Positions 1 through 7,314 are shown, counted from the first letter of the stretch. The stretch: DNA of 12,134 bases from Amphritea sp. (GCA_018067325.1 JAGPUU010000226.1:1-12134), one strand, 5' to 3'. Notes: generated by a model not told the origin, from the letters alone. Translations and numbers: made by a program.

Positions 1-262
1 CATTAGCCATCATTGCTTTATGTTGTGCATGTGGATCTTCGCTCTTTTCAGCCATTGAATGGGCTTCGTGAGCGCTGTGAACCAGCTTCTTTTCCGCTAG
101 CATCGTTTTATGCTGAGCATGGGGGTCTTTGATGTTGGCGACAGGCGTATCATTGTCACTGTAAGCCTGTACCGGTGCGGCAAAGATTGTCACTAAAGTT
201 ACGAAGGTCAGCCCCGCTTTGACTGATTGCGTAAGTAATGACTTCATGTTCATCCTGTTCAT
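1..262 (-). CDS. Exported His/Met-rich protein with DPHAQHK repeat (3' part outside window)
   Basis: Seen: an open frame read leftwards from ATG at 262 and still open at the window edge, 87 residues visible. An AGGGAG Shine-Dalgarno sits about 9 nt upstream and overlaps the stop of the preceding gene, which favours 262 over the in-frame ATGs at 253 and 247. Residues 7-33 form a Sec-type signal peptide: a Lys, a hydrophobic core LTFVTLVTIFAA, and a VQA cleavage site before Tyr34. The mature part is hydrophilic and contains DPHAQHK twice, at residues 46-52 and 76-82, a 30-residue (90-nt) period. Each copy is followed by one or two Met, and further His lie at 62, 65 and 68. Inference: a periplasmic protein, possibly binding a metal such as copper through His and Met. 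I do not recognise a named family, and the rest of the protein may carry further repeats or a catalytic domain. It is probably co-transcribed with the pseudo-receiver gene upstream. Confidence 0.8.
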   Translation of the reverse strand, partial: MNRMNMKSLLTQSVKAGLTFVTLVTIFAAPVQAYSDNDTPVANIKDPHAQHKTMLAEKKLVHSAHEAHSMAEKSEDPHAQHKAMMAN

Positions 263-275
263 GGCAATACTCTCC

Positions 276-716
276 CTATGAGTGCCAGTGTGCTGCCAGC
301 GTTGAAAACGCCAGTTCCTCCCTCAGGTAGTAATTTTCCATACTCAGGCGCTGAAGTCTGAGCAGTTGCGAAACAGTGATCAGTACTTCTTCCTGGCACA
401 GTGGCTCAATTAGAAAATCACTAATCCGTTGCACAAATTCAAGGTCGGATACAACAGGATTGCTATTAGTTGATACTATAGCTATCAGCTTTGCCAGAGG
501 AGCTCTGACTTGTAGTTTCCTGATCAGCTTTTGCGGAGATGTGTCGGGTAATTCAGTCGAGAAAATAACTAATTGAGGCTGCTCCCGGGTCAGTATCTTC
601 ATCGCAGAGTGACTATCTCTGGCAAAAAAGAAACGGTTACCTGTAGGTCTGAGCCAATTAAATATTTTCGGCTGATTAGAAGGTGTGTCATCAATAATTA
701 AAATTGTTGATGCCAT
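276..716 (-). CDS. Stand-alone degenerate receiver (CheY-like) protein lacking phospho-Asp and Lys
   Basis: Predicted 146 residues. Start ATG at 716 is chosen because the receiver beta-1 strand (ILIIDD, residues 5-10) follows at once; its ribosome site is only a weak GGGAC. The frame stays open to 830, and an ATG at 752 would add 12 residues but has only a G-run directly against it. The acidic pair Asp9/Asp10 is kept. The usual phospho-acceptor Asp is Ser53 (LVIFSTELP), and the beta-5 Lys before Pro is Glu104 (FLIEPL). Ser82 can stand for the Thr/Ser switch. No output domain follows; the C-terminal 40 residues look helical. Known: receivers lacking Asp and Lys cannot be phosphorylated conventionally and often act by protein contact. 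Inference: a pseudo-receiver adaptor, possibly for the kinases or activator encoded upstream. Its stop is 13 nt before the exported-protein start, and that gene's ribosome site overlaps the stop, so the two are probably coupled. Confidence 0.82.
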   Translation of the reverse strand: MASTILIIDDTPSNQPKIFNWLRPTGNRFFFARDSHSAMKILTREQPQLVIFSTELPDTSPQKLIRKLQVRAPLAKLIAIVSTNSNPVVSDLEFVQRISDFLIEPLCQEEVLITVSQLLRLQRLSMENYYLREELAFSTLAAHWHS

Positions 717-1067
717 ATCACTGTCCCGCCACTTATCTTCGTTGCTGATCATCCCCCCGAATGATTTACAGTCGTACCGGAACTCCGTCTCGATACACCT
801 GAGAACACTTATTGTCATGCTTGTAAGCAATGACGATTTGCTTGTTATATTTGAGTCTTATGAAGACGTTATTAAGCCAAACGTAGATATGTAAAACTCA
901 TTGTTCAATATGCTATCTAATAATTGAAAAAATAAAGCAATACTTGTTCCTTAAAAATTAACTTGATGTTTTATAGAGATTATATATTTCGTTTATATAT
1001 ATATTTCAACTTTTATCGCACCTTTGAAACCAGTTTTTAGACACAGTTATCATTTTTGAGAAGTAAA
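717..1067 (-). other. AT-rich non-coding region before the pseudo-receiver gene
   Basis: This 351-nt gap breaks the otherwise tight gene packing. No convincing gene is present: the short frames lack ribosome sites and recognisable protein features. It holds a sigma-70 promoter candidate (979-1009) and a weak GG-N10-GC match (1018-1031). There is an 8-bp inverted repeat, AACCAGTT (1028-1035) and AACTGGTT (1070-1077), beside the hybrid kinase stop, and a small imperfect hairpin at 814-834. I see no GC-rich stem followed by a T-run, so no clear intrinsic terminator for the long upstream operon. Confidence 0.6.
979..1009 (-). promoter_or_regulatory. Candidate sigma-70 promoter for the pseudo-receiver/exported protein pair
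   Basis: Reading the minus strand, TTGAAA (1009-1004) is followed after 17 nt by TATATA (986-981). A TATAAT lies 2 nt further on (984-979, 19-nt spacing). The surroundings are very AT-rich, so chance matches are more likely than usual. If used, transcription would start near 972-974, leaving a leader of about 255 nt before the ATG at 716. Confidence 0.45.
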
Positions 1068-2891
1068 CTAACTGGTTGATTTTGCTTGTTCTAGCACTGT
1101 TCTGATATCGGCTAAAGGTAATGGTTTAGTCATTACTTTTTGAACTCCGGCTGCTTGTAGGCGGGTTATCAAATCACGTTTTTGGTCCCGCTTATCATTT
1201 GCCTGTCCCGTCAGTGCGATAATTGTTGTTCGTGGATAACGTTTTATAATCTCCTGACAGAGACTAACCCCATCCATATCGTTGAGTCGGGCTTCAGTCA
1301 AGACGATGTCCGGTTGCCAGCTAGTGACCAGCGAAAGTCCCTGATTCGCATTCTCAGCAAGCTCTACTTCAAATTCATATTGCTCCAGATAAGCTTTAAG
1401 GTTTTCTGCAAAGGTATGCTCATCGTCGATGACAAGAACTTTAGAGTGCATGCTAGAAACGGTAGGCAAAATAACCGATACAGTAGTCCCTTCCCCTTCA
1501 TGACTGACCAGTTCAATATGGCCGCTGTGGTGCATTGCTATTCTTTGAGCCATCATCAGCCCTAATCCCAGGGCATGTTTTTTATTGCTGCTGAAGGGCC
1601 GGAATACATTCTTAATTTGCTCTTGGGGAATTCCCACCCCATTATCGGCTATGTCCAGGCGAAGATGGTGTTTATCATGGTTTTGCTGGCGAATGGTAAT
1701 GATGCCTCCATCAGGCATAGCCTCGAGACAGTTATCCAGAATGATACCCAGCAATTGGCGTAACAAAGCAGGGTCGCCATTAACTGGGGCGTAGGTTTCA
1801 AATGGCAACAGTTCAATAATAATGCTCTGACTGTTGGCTTGCTCATTGATAAGCTGCAGGCTTTCTTCTACAAGTCGATCAAATACGACTATCTGATTAT
1901 CAAATCGGGATTCGGTCTCAGTAAATTGAATGAATTCACCGATCCACTCCTGGAGTTTATCCACTGAGTGAATGATATTTTCTGACATTTTTTCGGCGGT
2001 AGTCGGAGTGAGTAGTGCAAGCTCAGCACTGGAGCGGATAGAAGCCAGTGGGTTACGAATACCGTGAGCCATGGCTGATGTCATCTCGCCGATAGTATCG
2101 AGTGCTTCTGACTCTACGATCGCTTGACGCTGTCGTTTTAACGTTTTGCCTGCATTGCGAACGATTGAAAACAAAACAATAAAGAGAATACTTCCTGCTA
2201 CTGTCGCGCCTGACCAGATATAAACCTTAATCTCATAGATGCTTTGAAACAGAAAATCTGGTGTTTTATAGAGTTCGACAACGGCGACAACTTTACTTTG
2301 GTCTGAATTCCAAAGGGGAATATAAATTTCGATAACCTGTTCAAGGTCTTTTGCAAAATAGCTCAAATCAGTTTTATCAGCGCCTTCATTCAGTTCGCCC
2401 ACATCTTCCTGTTTGTATATAAGTTCACCTTTAAGTGACTGTACTAGCTCAAGATTGTTAGCAAAATTCTTTCCAATCAAGGTTCGATCAGATGACCAAA
2501 TAATAGTGTGGTCTGGTGCATAGATCTTAACTAAAGGAGTGTCTGGAAAACGGCCAATTCGCTGTAGGTAGCCCGCAAGCCAGCGTTTACTACTAAGGAA
2601 TTCTTCTTGGTAAGGGGTATCAGGCAGGCGTTCAGTACCGGCAGCACTCTGGATAAATTGCTGTGTAACACGAGCATCTTGACGAAGCATCCTCATGGTT
2701 ACAATTTCTGTCAGGGTAAAAGCTCCTACTGTGCTGATGAGTAATATTGTAATTAGACTTAGAAGCGTAAAGGTACGTAGCAGATCTGATTCACGATGTG
2801 CTGATTTTTCAGTCCGGGAATGACTAGATACTTGTTGTTTATGTGAGCTTTGTACTGCCTTGCCCTGTCCTGATGTCTGAGGTTTGTTCAT
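1068..2891 (-). CDS. Membrane-bound hybrid histidine kinase with Glu-substituted C-terminal receiver
   Basis: 607 residues. A polar basic cytoplasmic tail (1-36) precedes TM1 (about 39-64). A periplasmic sensor region of about 155 residues (66-221) follows, unrecognised but resembling a Cache/PAS-like extracytoplasmic fold in layout. TM2 is about 223-244, then a short linker. The HisKA domain has phospho-accepting His276 in the motif HGIRNP. The ATPase domain shows the N-box around Asn387, the G1 box DNGVGI (416-421) and the G2 box LGLGLMM (441-447). A receiver occupies about 483-605 with Asp489/Asp490, Thr561 and Lys589 all kept, but the phospho-acceptor is Glu533 (VLTEARL). Its ATG overlaps the TAA of the sigma-54 regulator by one base (TAATG). 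Inference: it is the membrane sensor for that regulator, whose receiver is intact. The Glu may mimic permanent phosphorylation or disable relay through this domain. The family assignment is secure; the signal is unknown. Confidence 0.93.
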   Translation of the reverse strand: MNKPQTSGQGKAVQSSHKQQVSSHSRTEKSAHRESDLLRTFTLLSLITILLISTVGAFTLTEIVTMRMLRQDARVTQQFIQSAAGTERLPDTPYQEEFLSSKRWLAGYLQRIGRFPDTPLVKIYAPDHTIIWSSDRTLIGKNFANNLELVQSLKGELIYKQEDVGELNEGADKTDLSYFAKDLEQVIEIYIPLWNSDQSKVVAVVELYKTPDFLFQSIYEIKVYIWSGATVAGSILFIVLFSIVRNAGKTLKRQRQAIVESEALDTIGEMTSAMAHGIRNPLASIRSSAELALLTPTTAEKMSENIIHSVDKLQEWIGEFIQFTETESRFDNQIVVFDRLVEESLQLINEQANSQSIIIELLPFETYAPVNGDPALLRQLLGIILDNCLEAMPDGGIITIRQQNHDKHHLRLDIADNGVGIPQEQIKNVFRPFSSNKKHALGLGLMMAQRIAMHHSGHIELVSHEGEGTTVSVILPTVSSMHSKVLVIDDEHTFAENLKAYLEQYEFEVELAENANQGLSLVTSWQPDIVLTEARLNDMDGVSLCQEIIKRYPRTTIIALTGQANDKRDQKRDLITRLQAAGVQKVMTKPLPLADIRTVLEQAKSTS

Positions 2892-4306
2892 TATTTCTCA
2901 CCAGAGGGCAGGGGGCCGGGATCACTTTTTGTTGAGCGTGCGACGTAGCCTTTTAGTCCCAGTTTATCAAGTTGACGGTATAGGGTTGCAGTGGACAAAC
3001 CGAGTAAACGTGCTGCTGATTCCCGGCATCCTTCAGTACTTTCCAGTGCTGCAACAATATGCTGTTGTTTAAATTTCTCGACAGCCGTATTTAGGTCCGA
3101 AAGAGAGCCACTTTCATCAAGCTGCAGGTTGACCAGATCACTGGACTGTAAGGCAAGGTCTTTTACCCGGATGGTGTTGTCATCACATAAGACGGCGGCT
3201 CTTTCGAGAATGTTTTTGAGTTCTCTGACATTTCCTTTAAGGGGTTGATTCATCAGATGGTGGATAACATCGTTATCGATATCCATGACAGGTCGTTTTA
3301 GCTCTATCTTTAGTCGTTCTATGATAAGAGTAACCAGTGCAGGAATATCATCCATCCGTTCCCGAAGAGGTGGGGTTTTGAGGTTTACTACATCGAGGCG
3401 GTACCAGAGGTCTTCACGGAACTCTCCATCGACCACCATTTTTTCGAGGTCTCTGTGGGTTGCGCAGATAATTCGCGTATCTATCGGCACTGAGGAGTCG
3501 CTACCTACGGGATAGACTTGATTATCTTCTAACACGCGGAGCAGTTTACTTTGGATGTGCAATGGCATCTCACCGATTTCATCGAGAAATAACGTGCCTC
3601 CAGACGCCATACGGAAAGCGCCTTCCCGGGTCTGATTAGCGCCGGTAAAGGATCCTTTTACATGTCCGAATAGATAGCTTTCAACCAGGCCGTCGGGAAT
3701 CGCTGCTACGTTGACTGGAACGAACAAGCCTTCTGAATTAAGTGATTTCATATGTATCGACTGGGCCACCAGTTCTTTACCGGTACCGCTTTCACCTTGT
3801 ATCAGGACGTTGGTGTTGGTTATGGCAACCTTATCTATGAGTCGTCGAAGCTCGCATATCTGAGCACTACTACCTGCCAGCATCTCGATGTTTTCAGAAT
3901 CCTGTTGCAGCCTGTTACGCAGGTTGGCATTTTCATTAAGAAGCTGCTTGTACTGTAAGGCGTTCGCAACTTTATGCTCCATCTCCTGAAGCGGAAATGG
4001 TTTGATGATGTAGTCGTGAGCACCACAGTGAAATACATCAAGGGCTGTTTCAAGTGAGCTGTAGGCTGTCATTACCAAAATAATGCTGGAGGGGGCGACC
4101 TCTTTTATATGTTCGATCAGCTCAGTGCCATTTGTGTCGGGTAATCGCATATCGCTCAGTACTACATCAAACAGATGCTCCGAAAGTAGTGCTTTAGCGG
4201 TCGCTTTCGAATTAGCCGAATGTACCTGGTAGCCTTTACTACTCAGAAACTGATTCAGGTTCTCATTGAGAACCGGTTCATCTTCGATTATCAGAATGTC
4301 ACTCAT
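2891..4306 (-). CDS. Sigma-54-dependent response regulator (NtrC-type: REC, AAA+, Fis HTH)
   Basis: 471 residues with the full three-domain layout. The receiver (1-120) has Asp9, phospho-acceptor Asp52 (LSDMRLP), Thr80 and Lys102 (IKPF), so it looks competent for phosphorylation. The AAA+ domain (about 143-370) has Walker A GESGTGKE (171-178), the sigma-54-contacting loop as GSFTGA (218-223), Walker B GTLFLDEIGE (237-246), and the sensor II region GNVRELKN (358-365). The C-terminal Fis-type helix-turn-helix is about 417-450 (ESAARLLGLSTATLYRQLDK). The loop differs from the usual GAFTGA at its second position, while Phe and Thr remain. Start ATG at 4306 has a GGGGAG ribosome site and overlaps the end of the soluble kinase gene by 8 nt. 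Known: such proteins hydrolyse ATP to open sigma-54 promoters after phosphorylation. Inference: the output of one or both adjacent kinases. Which promoters it controls cannot be read from this window. Confidence 0.96.
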   Translation of the reverse strand: MSDILIIEDEPVLNENLNQFLSSKGYQVHSANSKATAKALLSEHLFDVVLSDMRLPDTNGTELIEHIKEVAPSSIILVMTAYSSLETALDVFHCGAHDYIIKPFPLQEMEHKVANALQYKQLLNENANLRNRLQQDSENIEMLAGSSAQICELRRLIDKVAITNTNVLIQGESGTGKELVAQSIHMKSLNSEGLFVPVNVAAIPDGLVESYLFGHVKGSFTGANQTREGAFRMASGGTLFLDEIGEMPLHIQSKLLRVLEDNQVYPVGSDSSVPIDTRIICATHRDLEKMVVDGEFREDLWYRLDVVNLKTPPLRERMDDIPALVTLIIERLKIELKRPVMDIDNDVIHHLMNQPLKGNVRELKNILERAAVLCDDNTIRVKDLALQSSDLVNLQLDESGSLSDLNTAVEKFKQQHIVAALESTEGCRESAARLLGLSTATLYRQLDKLGLKGYVARSTKSDPGPLPSGEK

Positions 4307-5399
4307 TGCTAACTCCCCGGCCTTCGGTGCAGATCTTTTCAGTATCTAATGGCTCACGGCAGCATTCTGCCGGGAAACAGAGCAGCACCTGTGTGCTACC
4401 ATCATTGGTTCTGGAAATATTCATTGAGCCCTGATAGCTTTCGATAATTTGGCGAGTAATCAAAAGACCTACCCCCATCCCACGGCTATATAGGTCATTT
4501 TGAGTCAGTGTTTCAGTGTTTAAATTTCGACCGCTATTAGTCAGACTTATTTCAATCCCTCTGGTATCGGAGGGGCGGGCGATGATATCTATTCTTCCCC
4601 CCTCACCAGCAGCTTTGATAGCATTATCACAGATATTATCGAGTAATAGCATAAGGTGCTTCTCGCTTATATCCAGCAATGGAAGATTTGCATCAATTGT
4701 ATGAAAAATACCCGTTTCTCGACTTTGGGGACAAAGCTTAAGTAGATTCAGTGTATTTGGAATAAATAGGCTCAGGTCTATACTACGGTTTTCAAGTGGA
4801 GAGTTATCCTCCATTATGCCAGACAGTTCGCGCAATATTGTCCTGATTCTGCTGACTAATTCCAAACAGGTTCTTAGTTCGGTATCAGGTTTATCCAACT
4901 TACTCTGCATCAGTTCAAGTTGGCTGTAGAGTGCGCTTACTGGATTACTAAGCTCATGAGTAATCCCGGCGGCGGTCATTCCCAGTCGGTATAGTTTCTC
5001 TGGTTCGTCTTTAAAAACTCTATGATTAAGAGACTCGGTTGGCTCTTTTATAATAATCACCGCCCCTCGGCTGGGTTTGGCGACAGGATAGATGTCCACT
5101 TCAACATCGGCGTTATTTTGTTTGAGAAAGATAACCCTACTCTCAGAACTTGTCATATGTTCGAGGGTCCAGCGGACGCTGCTAGTGATTGTGCGGCGCT
5201 CGTCCTGCTTGCTGTTAATGCTTTCGATGTCGCTGAGGTTTCGGCCAATGTTACAGATCTTTAAGCCGGCTTCATTAGCGTCAATAATATTCAGCGCTGA
5301 ATCTACCATCAACATAGCATCGCTACTTCTTTGAAATAGGAGGTCCCAGCCAAGTAGGCTGTTATCATCCGGGGAATTTTTATTATTGTTTTGAAGCAT
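4299..5399 (-). CDS. Soluble PAS-domain sensor histidine kinase
   Basis: 366 residues with no signal peptide or membrane segment, so cytoplasmic. A PAS-like domain (about 18-120, opening LLFQRSSDAMLMVDSALNII) is followed by HisKA with His148 in HELSNP, then an ATPase domain. In the latter the N-box has Asn255 and Asn259 (DNICDNAIKA), and the glycine-rich G2 box is GMGVGLLITRQI (307-318). The G1 box is unusual: TNSGRN (287-292) where D-x-G-x-G is typical, so Asn replaces Asp and the second Gly is missing. ATG at 5399 has an AAGGA ribosome site inside the end of gspK and overlaps it by 17 nt; its own 3' end overlaps the sigma-54 regulator by 8 nt. Known: soluble PAS kinases of this layout (NtrB-like) phosphorylate NtrC-type regulators. 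Inference: partner of the next gene. The altered G1 box may weaken nucleotide binding, although Asn variants occur in active kinases. Confidence 0.92.
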   Translation of the reverse strand: MLQNNNKNSPDDNSLLGWDLLFQRSSDAMLMVDSALNIIDANEAGLKICNIGRNLSDIESINSKQDERRTITSSVRWTLEHMTSSESRVIFLKQNNADVEVDIYPVAKPSRGAVIIIKEPTESLNHRVFKDEPEKLYRLGMTAAGITHELSNPVSALYSQLELMQSKLDKPDTELRTCLELVSRIRTILRELSGIMEDNSPLENRSIDLSLFIPNTLNLLKLCPQSRETGIFHTIDANLPLLDISEKHLMLLLDNICDNAIKAAGEGGRIDIIARPSDTRGIEISLTNSGRNLNTETLTQNDLYSRGMGVGLLITRQIIESYQGSMNISRTNDGSTQVLLCFPAECCREPLDTEKICTEGRGVSNE

Positions 5400-6306
5400 T
5401 ATTACTTCCTTGTTCTGGCTGAAGCTCGGCTGCCATTTCTGTTAATCCAGGAACTGTGTAATCCCATGCAAGTATGCGAAAAGGTTCTCTGATGTTGCCC
5501 GGTTGTAGAGCAATCGTAGAGGTAAGTTGAATTCCGCTGAATCCTGGTGTTTCAACCCGGGATGATATTTCCAATAATCGACTGCTACCGGCATTGAAAA
5601 AACGGCGAGATTGATTGGTAGTAATTCCCATCGCTTCTAAAAGCTCAGGTCGTGCAGCAGCCATATCAACATTATTCTGGCCTGAATAGATTGTCAGTAA
5701 CGGTTTTAACTGCATATATAACGGGGGTGTCATACCCATCACTCGCTGAAGCTCAGCGACACTTTTAAAGGGTTGGTTGGTGGGTAAAAATGGGTGATCT
5801 GCCATCAGATAATCACGTCGTTCAGCACCATTAAGCCGTACCAGTTCATCCCCGTCACGCCAGTCGAGAATGCTGTCTGAGATAGCGTCGGCCCGTTGCG
5901 GGTCATCTAATACACCCTGAATTATCTTGCGTAACAGCGGTTCAGATATCTTATTGATATCCGCTTTGCCTGCTTCACTGAATATTGTGTTGTATAGCTT
6001 AAAGCCTGCGTATATCGGGGGTTCTTCCTCTTCCGTGCTTTCAGATCCAGGCTGAAGCTGATGGCTCAGTAGGTTATACAGCGTTAAATGAACAGCGGCT
6101 TCGGCAGCGTATCTTGCCTGTGCTTGGTATATCCATTGACGGGTTGTGTCGGTGCTGGAGCGTTGACTTGCCACTAAGCTGCCAGCCAGCAAAGATAGGA
6201 TAGTAACCACCCAGAGCACGCTTAACAGGGCGACACCTTTTTCAGTAGAACGATGATGTTTTAAGTATGAAAGTTGAATGTCAGATATTCTCAGATCATA
6301 TTGCAT
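5383..6306 (-). CDS. gspK: Type II secretion minor pseudopilin GspK
   Basis: 307 residues, near the usual GspK size and much larger than the other pseudopilins. The leader ends at Gly24 and the mature protein would start VALLSVLWVV. Ser29 replaces the Glu at position +5; lack of that Glu is characteristic of GspK. A hydrophobic helix spans about 25-45. The periplasmic part contains the family signatures LDWRDGDELVRLNGAE (147-162) and PFKSVAELQRVMGM (179-192). Known: GspK caps the pseudopilus tip in complex with GspI and GspJ. Start ATG at 6306 has an excellent AGGAGG site 7 nt upstream, within gspJ, and overlaps gspJ by 11 nt. The 3' end overlaps a histidine kinase gene by 17 nt, where gspL is often found in other operons. 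Confidence 0.95.
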   Translation of the reverse strand: MQYDLRISDIQLSYLKHHRSTEKGVALLSVLWVVTILSLLAGSLVASQRSSTDTTRQWIYQAQARYAAEAAVHLTLYNLLSHQLQPGSESTEEEEPPIYAGFKLYNTIFSEAGKADINKISEPLLRKIIQGVLDDPQRADAISDSILDWRDGDELVRLNGAERRDYLMADHPFLPTNQPFKSVAELQRVMGMTPPLYMQLKPLLTIYSGQNNVDMAAARPELLEAMGITTNQSRRFFNAGSSRLLEISSRVETPGFSGIQLTSTIALQPGNIREPFRILAWDYTVPGLTEMAAELQPEQGSNNASKQ

Positions 6307-6931
6307 GGCGATGCCTCCTGGACTGAATAGTCAGAGGAAGCCAGTCGGGCTGATCTGTGTCAGGTTGATATATGCGGATGAGCTGTGGGAGTCTGTTTTT
6401 GTGTGGCCAGCGTTCAATCCAGTTTATGTTGTTACCGGTTGAATCACTGTATTCGACCAGCAGAGGAGTGTCGGTATTCAGGGTGATTTGTTGTTGTAAT
6501 GACTCATTATCAGTTCCATAAGGTAATATCTGAATATCGAGTCCGGCTGGTTCGCTTCTCAGTGTCACTCTGTAACTGTATAAACCGGCATCTCCCTGCA
6601 GTGGAGATAGTTCAGAGACAAACTCAATACTATTTTTCTTCCCCTTAAATTCTATTGCGCTGTTGCGGGCTTTACTGGTCGAAATTAGCAGGCAGTTTTG
6701 TAACTGTTGACGCAGATGCTGGCGTAGAAGGTATTGCTGTTGTTCATTATCAGTGTGAATTGATATCGTGTGCCAGCTGCGAATACCCTGATAGAAACTA
6801 CCATAAACAACCGTTAACAGGATGGTAGTGATAACCATAGCAACCATCATTTCAAGCAGTGTGAAGCCGGAAGATCTGAACACCTGGATGTTTATCGAGT
6901 TGCTGGCTGGTTTGTTTAATCGCCTGTTCAT
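6296..6931 (-). CDS. gspJ: Type II secretion minor pseudopilin GspJ
   Basis: 211 residues from ATG at 6931. This start forms an ATGA overlap with the gspI stop and implies coupled translation, as no good ribosome site is present. The frame extends upstream to a TTG at 6991, but those residues do not resemble a leader and duplicate gspI sequence. The leader is long for a pseudopilin (22 residues, ending RSSG). It is followed by FTLLEMMVAMVITTILLTVV with Glu27 at mature position 5, and one N-terminal membrane helix. The soluble part is about 165 residues, as in GspJ proteins, with a late W-x-E-x-W stretch (WIERW, 171-175). Known: GspJ is recruited to the GspI-GspJ-GspK tip complex, starting pseudopilus assembly. 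The prepilin peptidase GspO needed to process it is not encoded here. Confidence 0.93.
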   Translation of the reverse strand: MNRRLNKPASNSINIQVFRSSGFTLLEMMVAMVITTILLTVVYGSFYQGIRSWHTISIHTDNEQQQYLLRQHLRQQLQNCLLISTSKARNSAIEFKGKKNSIEFVSELSPLQGDAGLYSYRVTLRSEPAGLDIQILPYGTDNESLQQQITLNTDTPLLVEYSDSTGNNINWIERWPHKNRLPQLIRIYQPDTDQPDWLPLTIQSRRHRHAI

Positions 6932-7314
6932 GACCGGGCGCCCAGCCGCAGGGTCTTCAATACCACCGGATAATCCTGGCGCTCTCCCCAACTAACTTGA
7001 ACCTCGATCTGATAGAGCATGAAAGGGTATCGTATAGGTTGTTCATTATTACTTTCCCAGGGTGAGATACTGGCTCGCCAGCGATATCGGGAGATATTTC
7101 CCTCCAGATCATTACCTCGTAATGGATTGCTGGCCAGTTGTTCAAGAGTACTTTCAGCGACTTGAATTGCGTTTCGATAATCTGAGTTAATCGCCGCGCT
7201 TTTAGCAGCTCCGGAGAACAGGTTTAGAATCACACCCAGAGTCAGTGCTGCAATGATCATAGCAACCAATACTTCCAGTAGGGAAAAGCCATGCTGTAAT
7301 TCAGAGCGTTTCAT
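6928..7314 (-). CDS. gspI: Type II secretion minor pseudopilin GspI
   Basis: 128 residues, normal for GspI. Short leader MKRSELQHG, then FSLLEVLVAMIIAALTLGV with Glu14 at mature position 5. Family features are the AESTLEQLASNP stretch (53-64), typical of the conserved A-E-x-x-L region, and the later YQIEVQVSWG (101-110). ATG at 7314 has a GGAGG ribosome site about 8 nt upstream and overlaps the gspH stop by 14 nt. Its stop shares four bases with the gspJ start. Known: GspI seeds the tip complex with GspJ and GspK in the inner membrane. Confidence 0.93.
   Translation of the reverse strand: MKRSELQHGFSLLEVLVAMIIAALTLGVILNLFSGAAKSAAINSDYRNAIQVAESTLEQLASNPLRGNDLEGNISRYRWRASISPWESNNEQPIRYPFMLYQIEVQVSWGERQDYPVVLKTLRLGARS

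Noticed and set aside
717..830. Upstream extension of the pseudo-receiver to 830
   Set aside because: The extra 38 residues do not match the receiver fold, which begins immediately after the Met at 716.
685..894. Plus-strand 69-codon frame across the AT-rich region
   Set aside because: Low-complexity translation that overlaps the pseudo-receiver start on the other strand, with no clear ribosome site.
1028..1077. AACCAGTT/AACTGGTT as a terminator of the long operon
   Set aside because: Only 8 bp with a 34-nt loop, few G-C pairs and no T-run immediately after; too weak to call.
1182..1565. Plus-strand open frame of 127 codons inside the hybrid kinase gene
   Set aside because: It lies wholly antisense to a well-supported kinase/receiver gene and shows no protein family features.
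1649..1846. Second minus-strand frame inside the hybrid kinase
   Set aside because: An out-of-frame shadow of the ATPase domain; the main frame is continuous, so no frameshift is implied.
6932..6991. TTG-initiated extension of GspJ
   Set aside because: The added residues overlap the gspI coding end and do not look like a pseudopilin leader; the ATGA junction at 6931 gives a better start.
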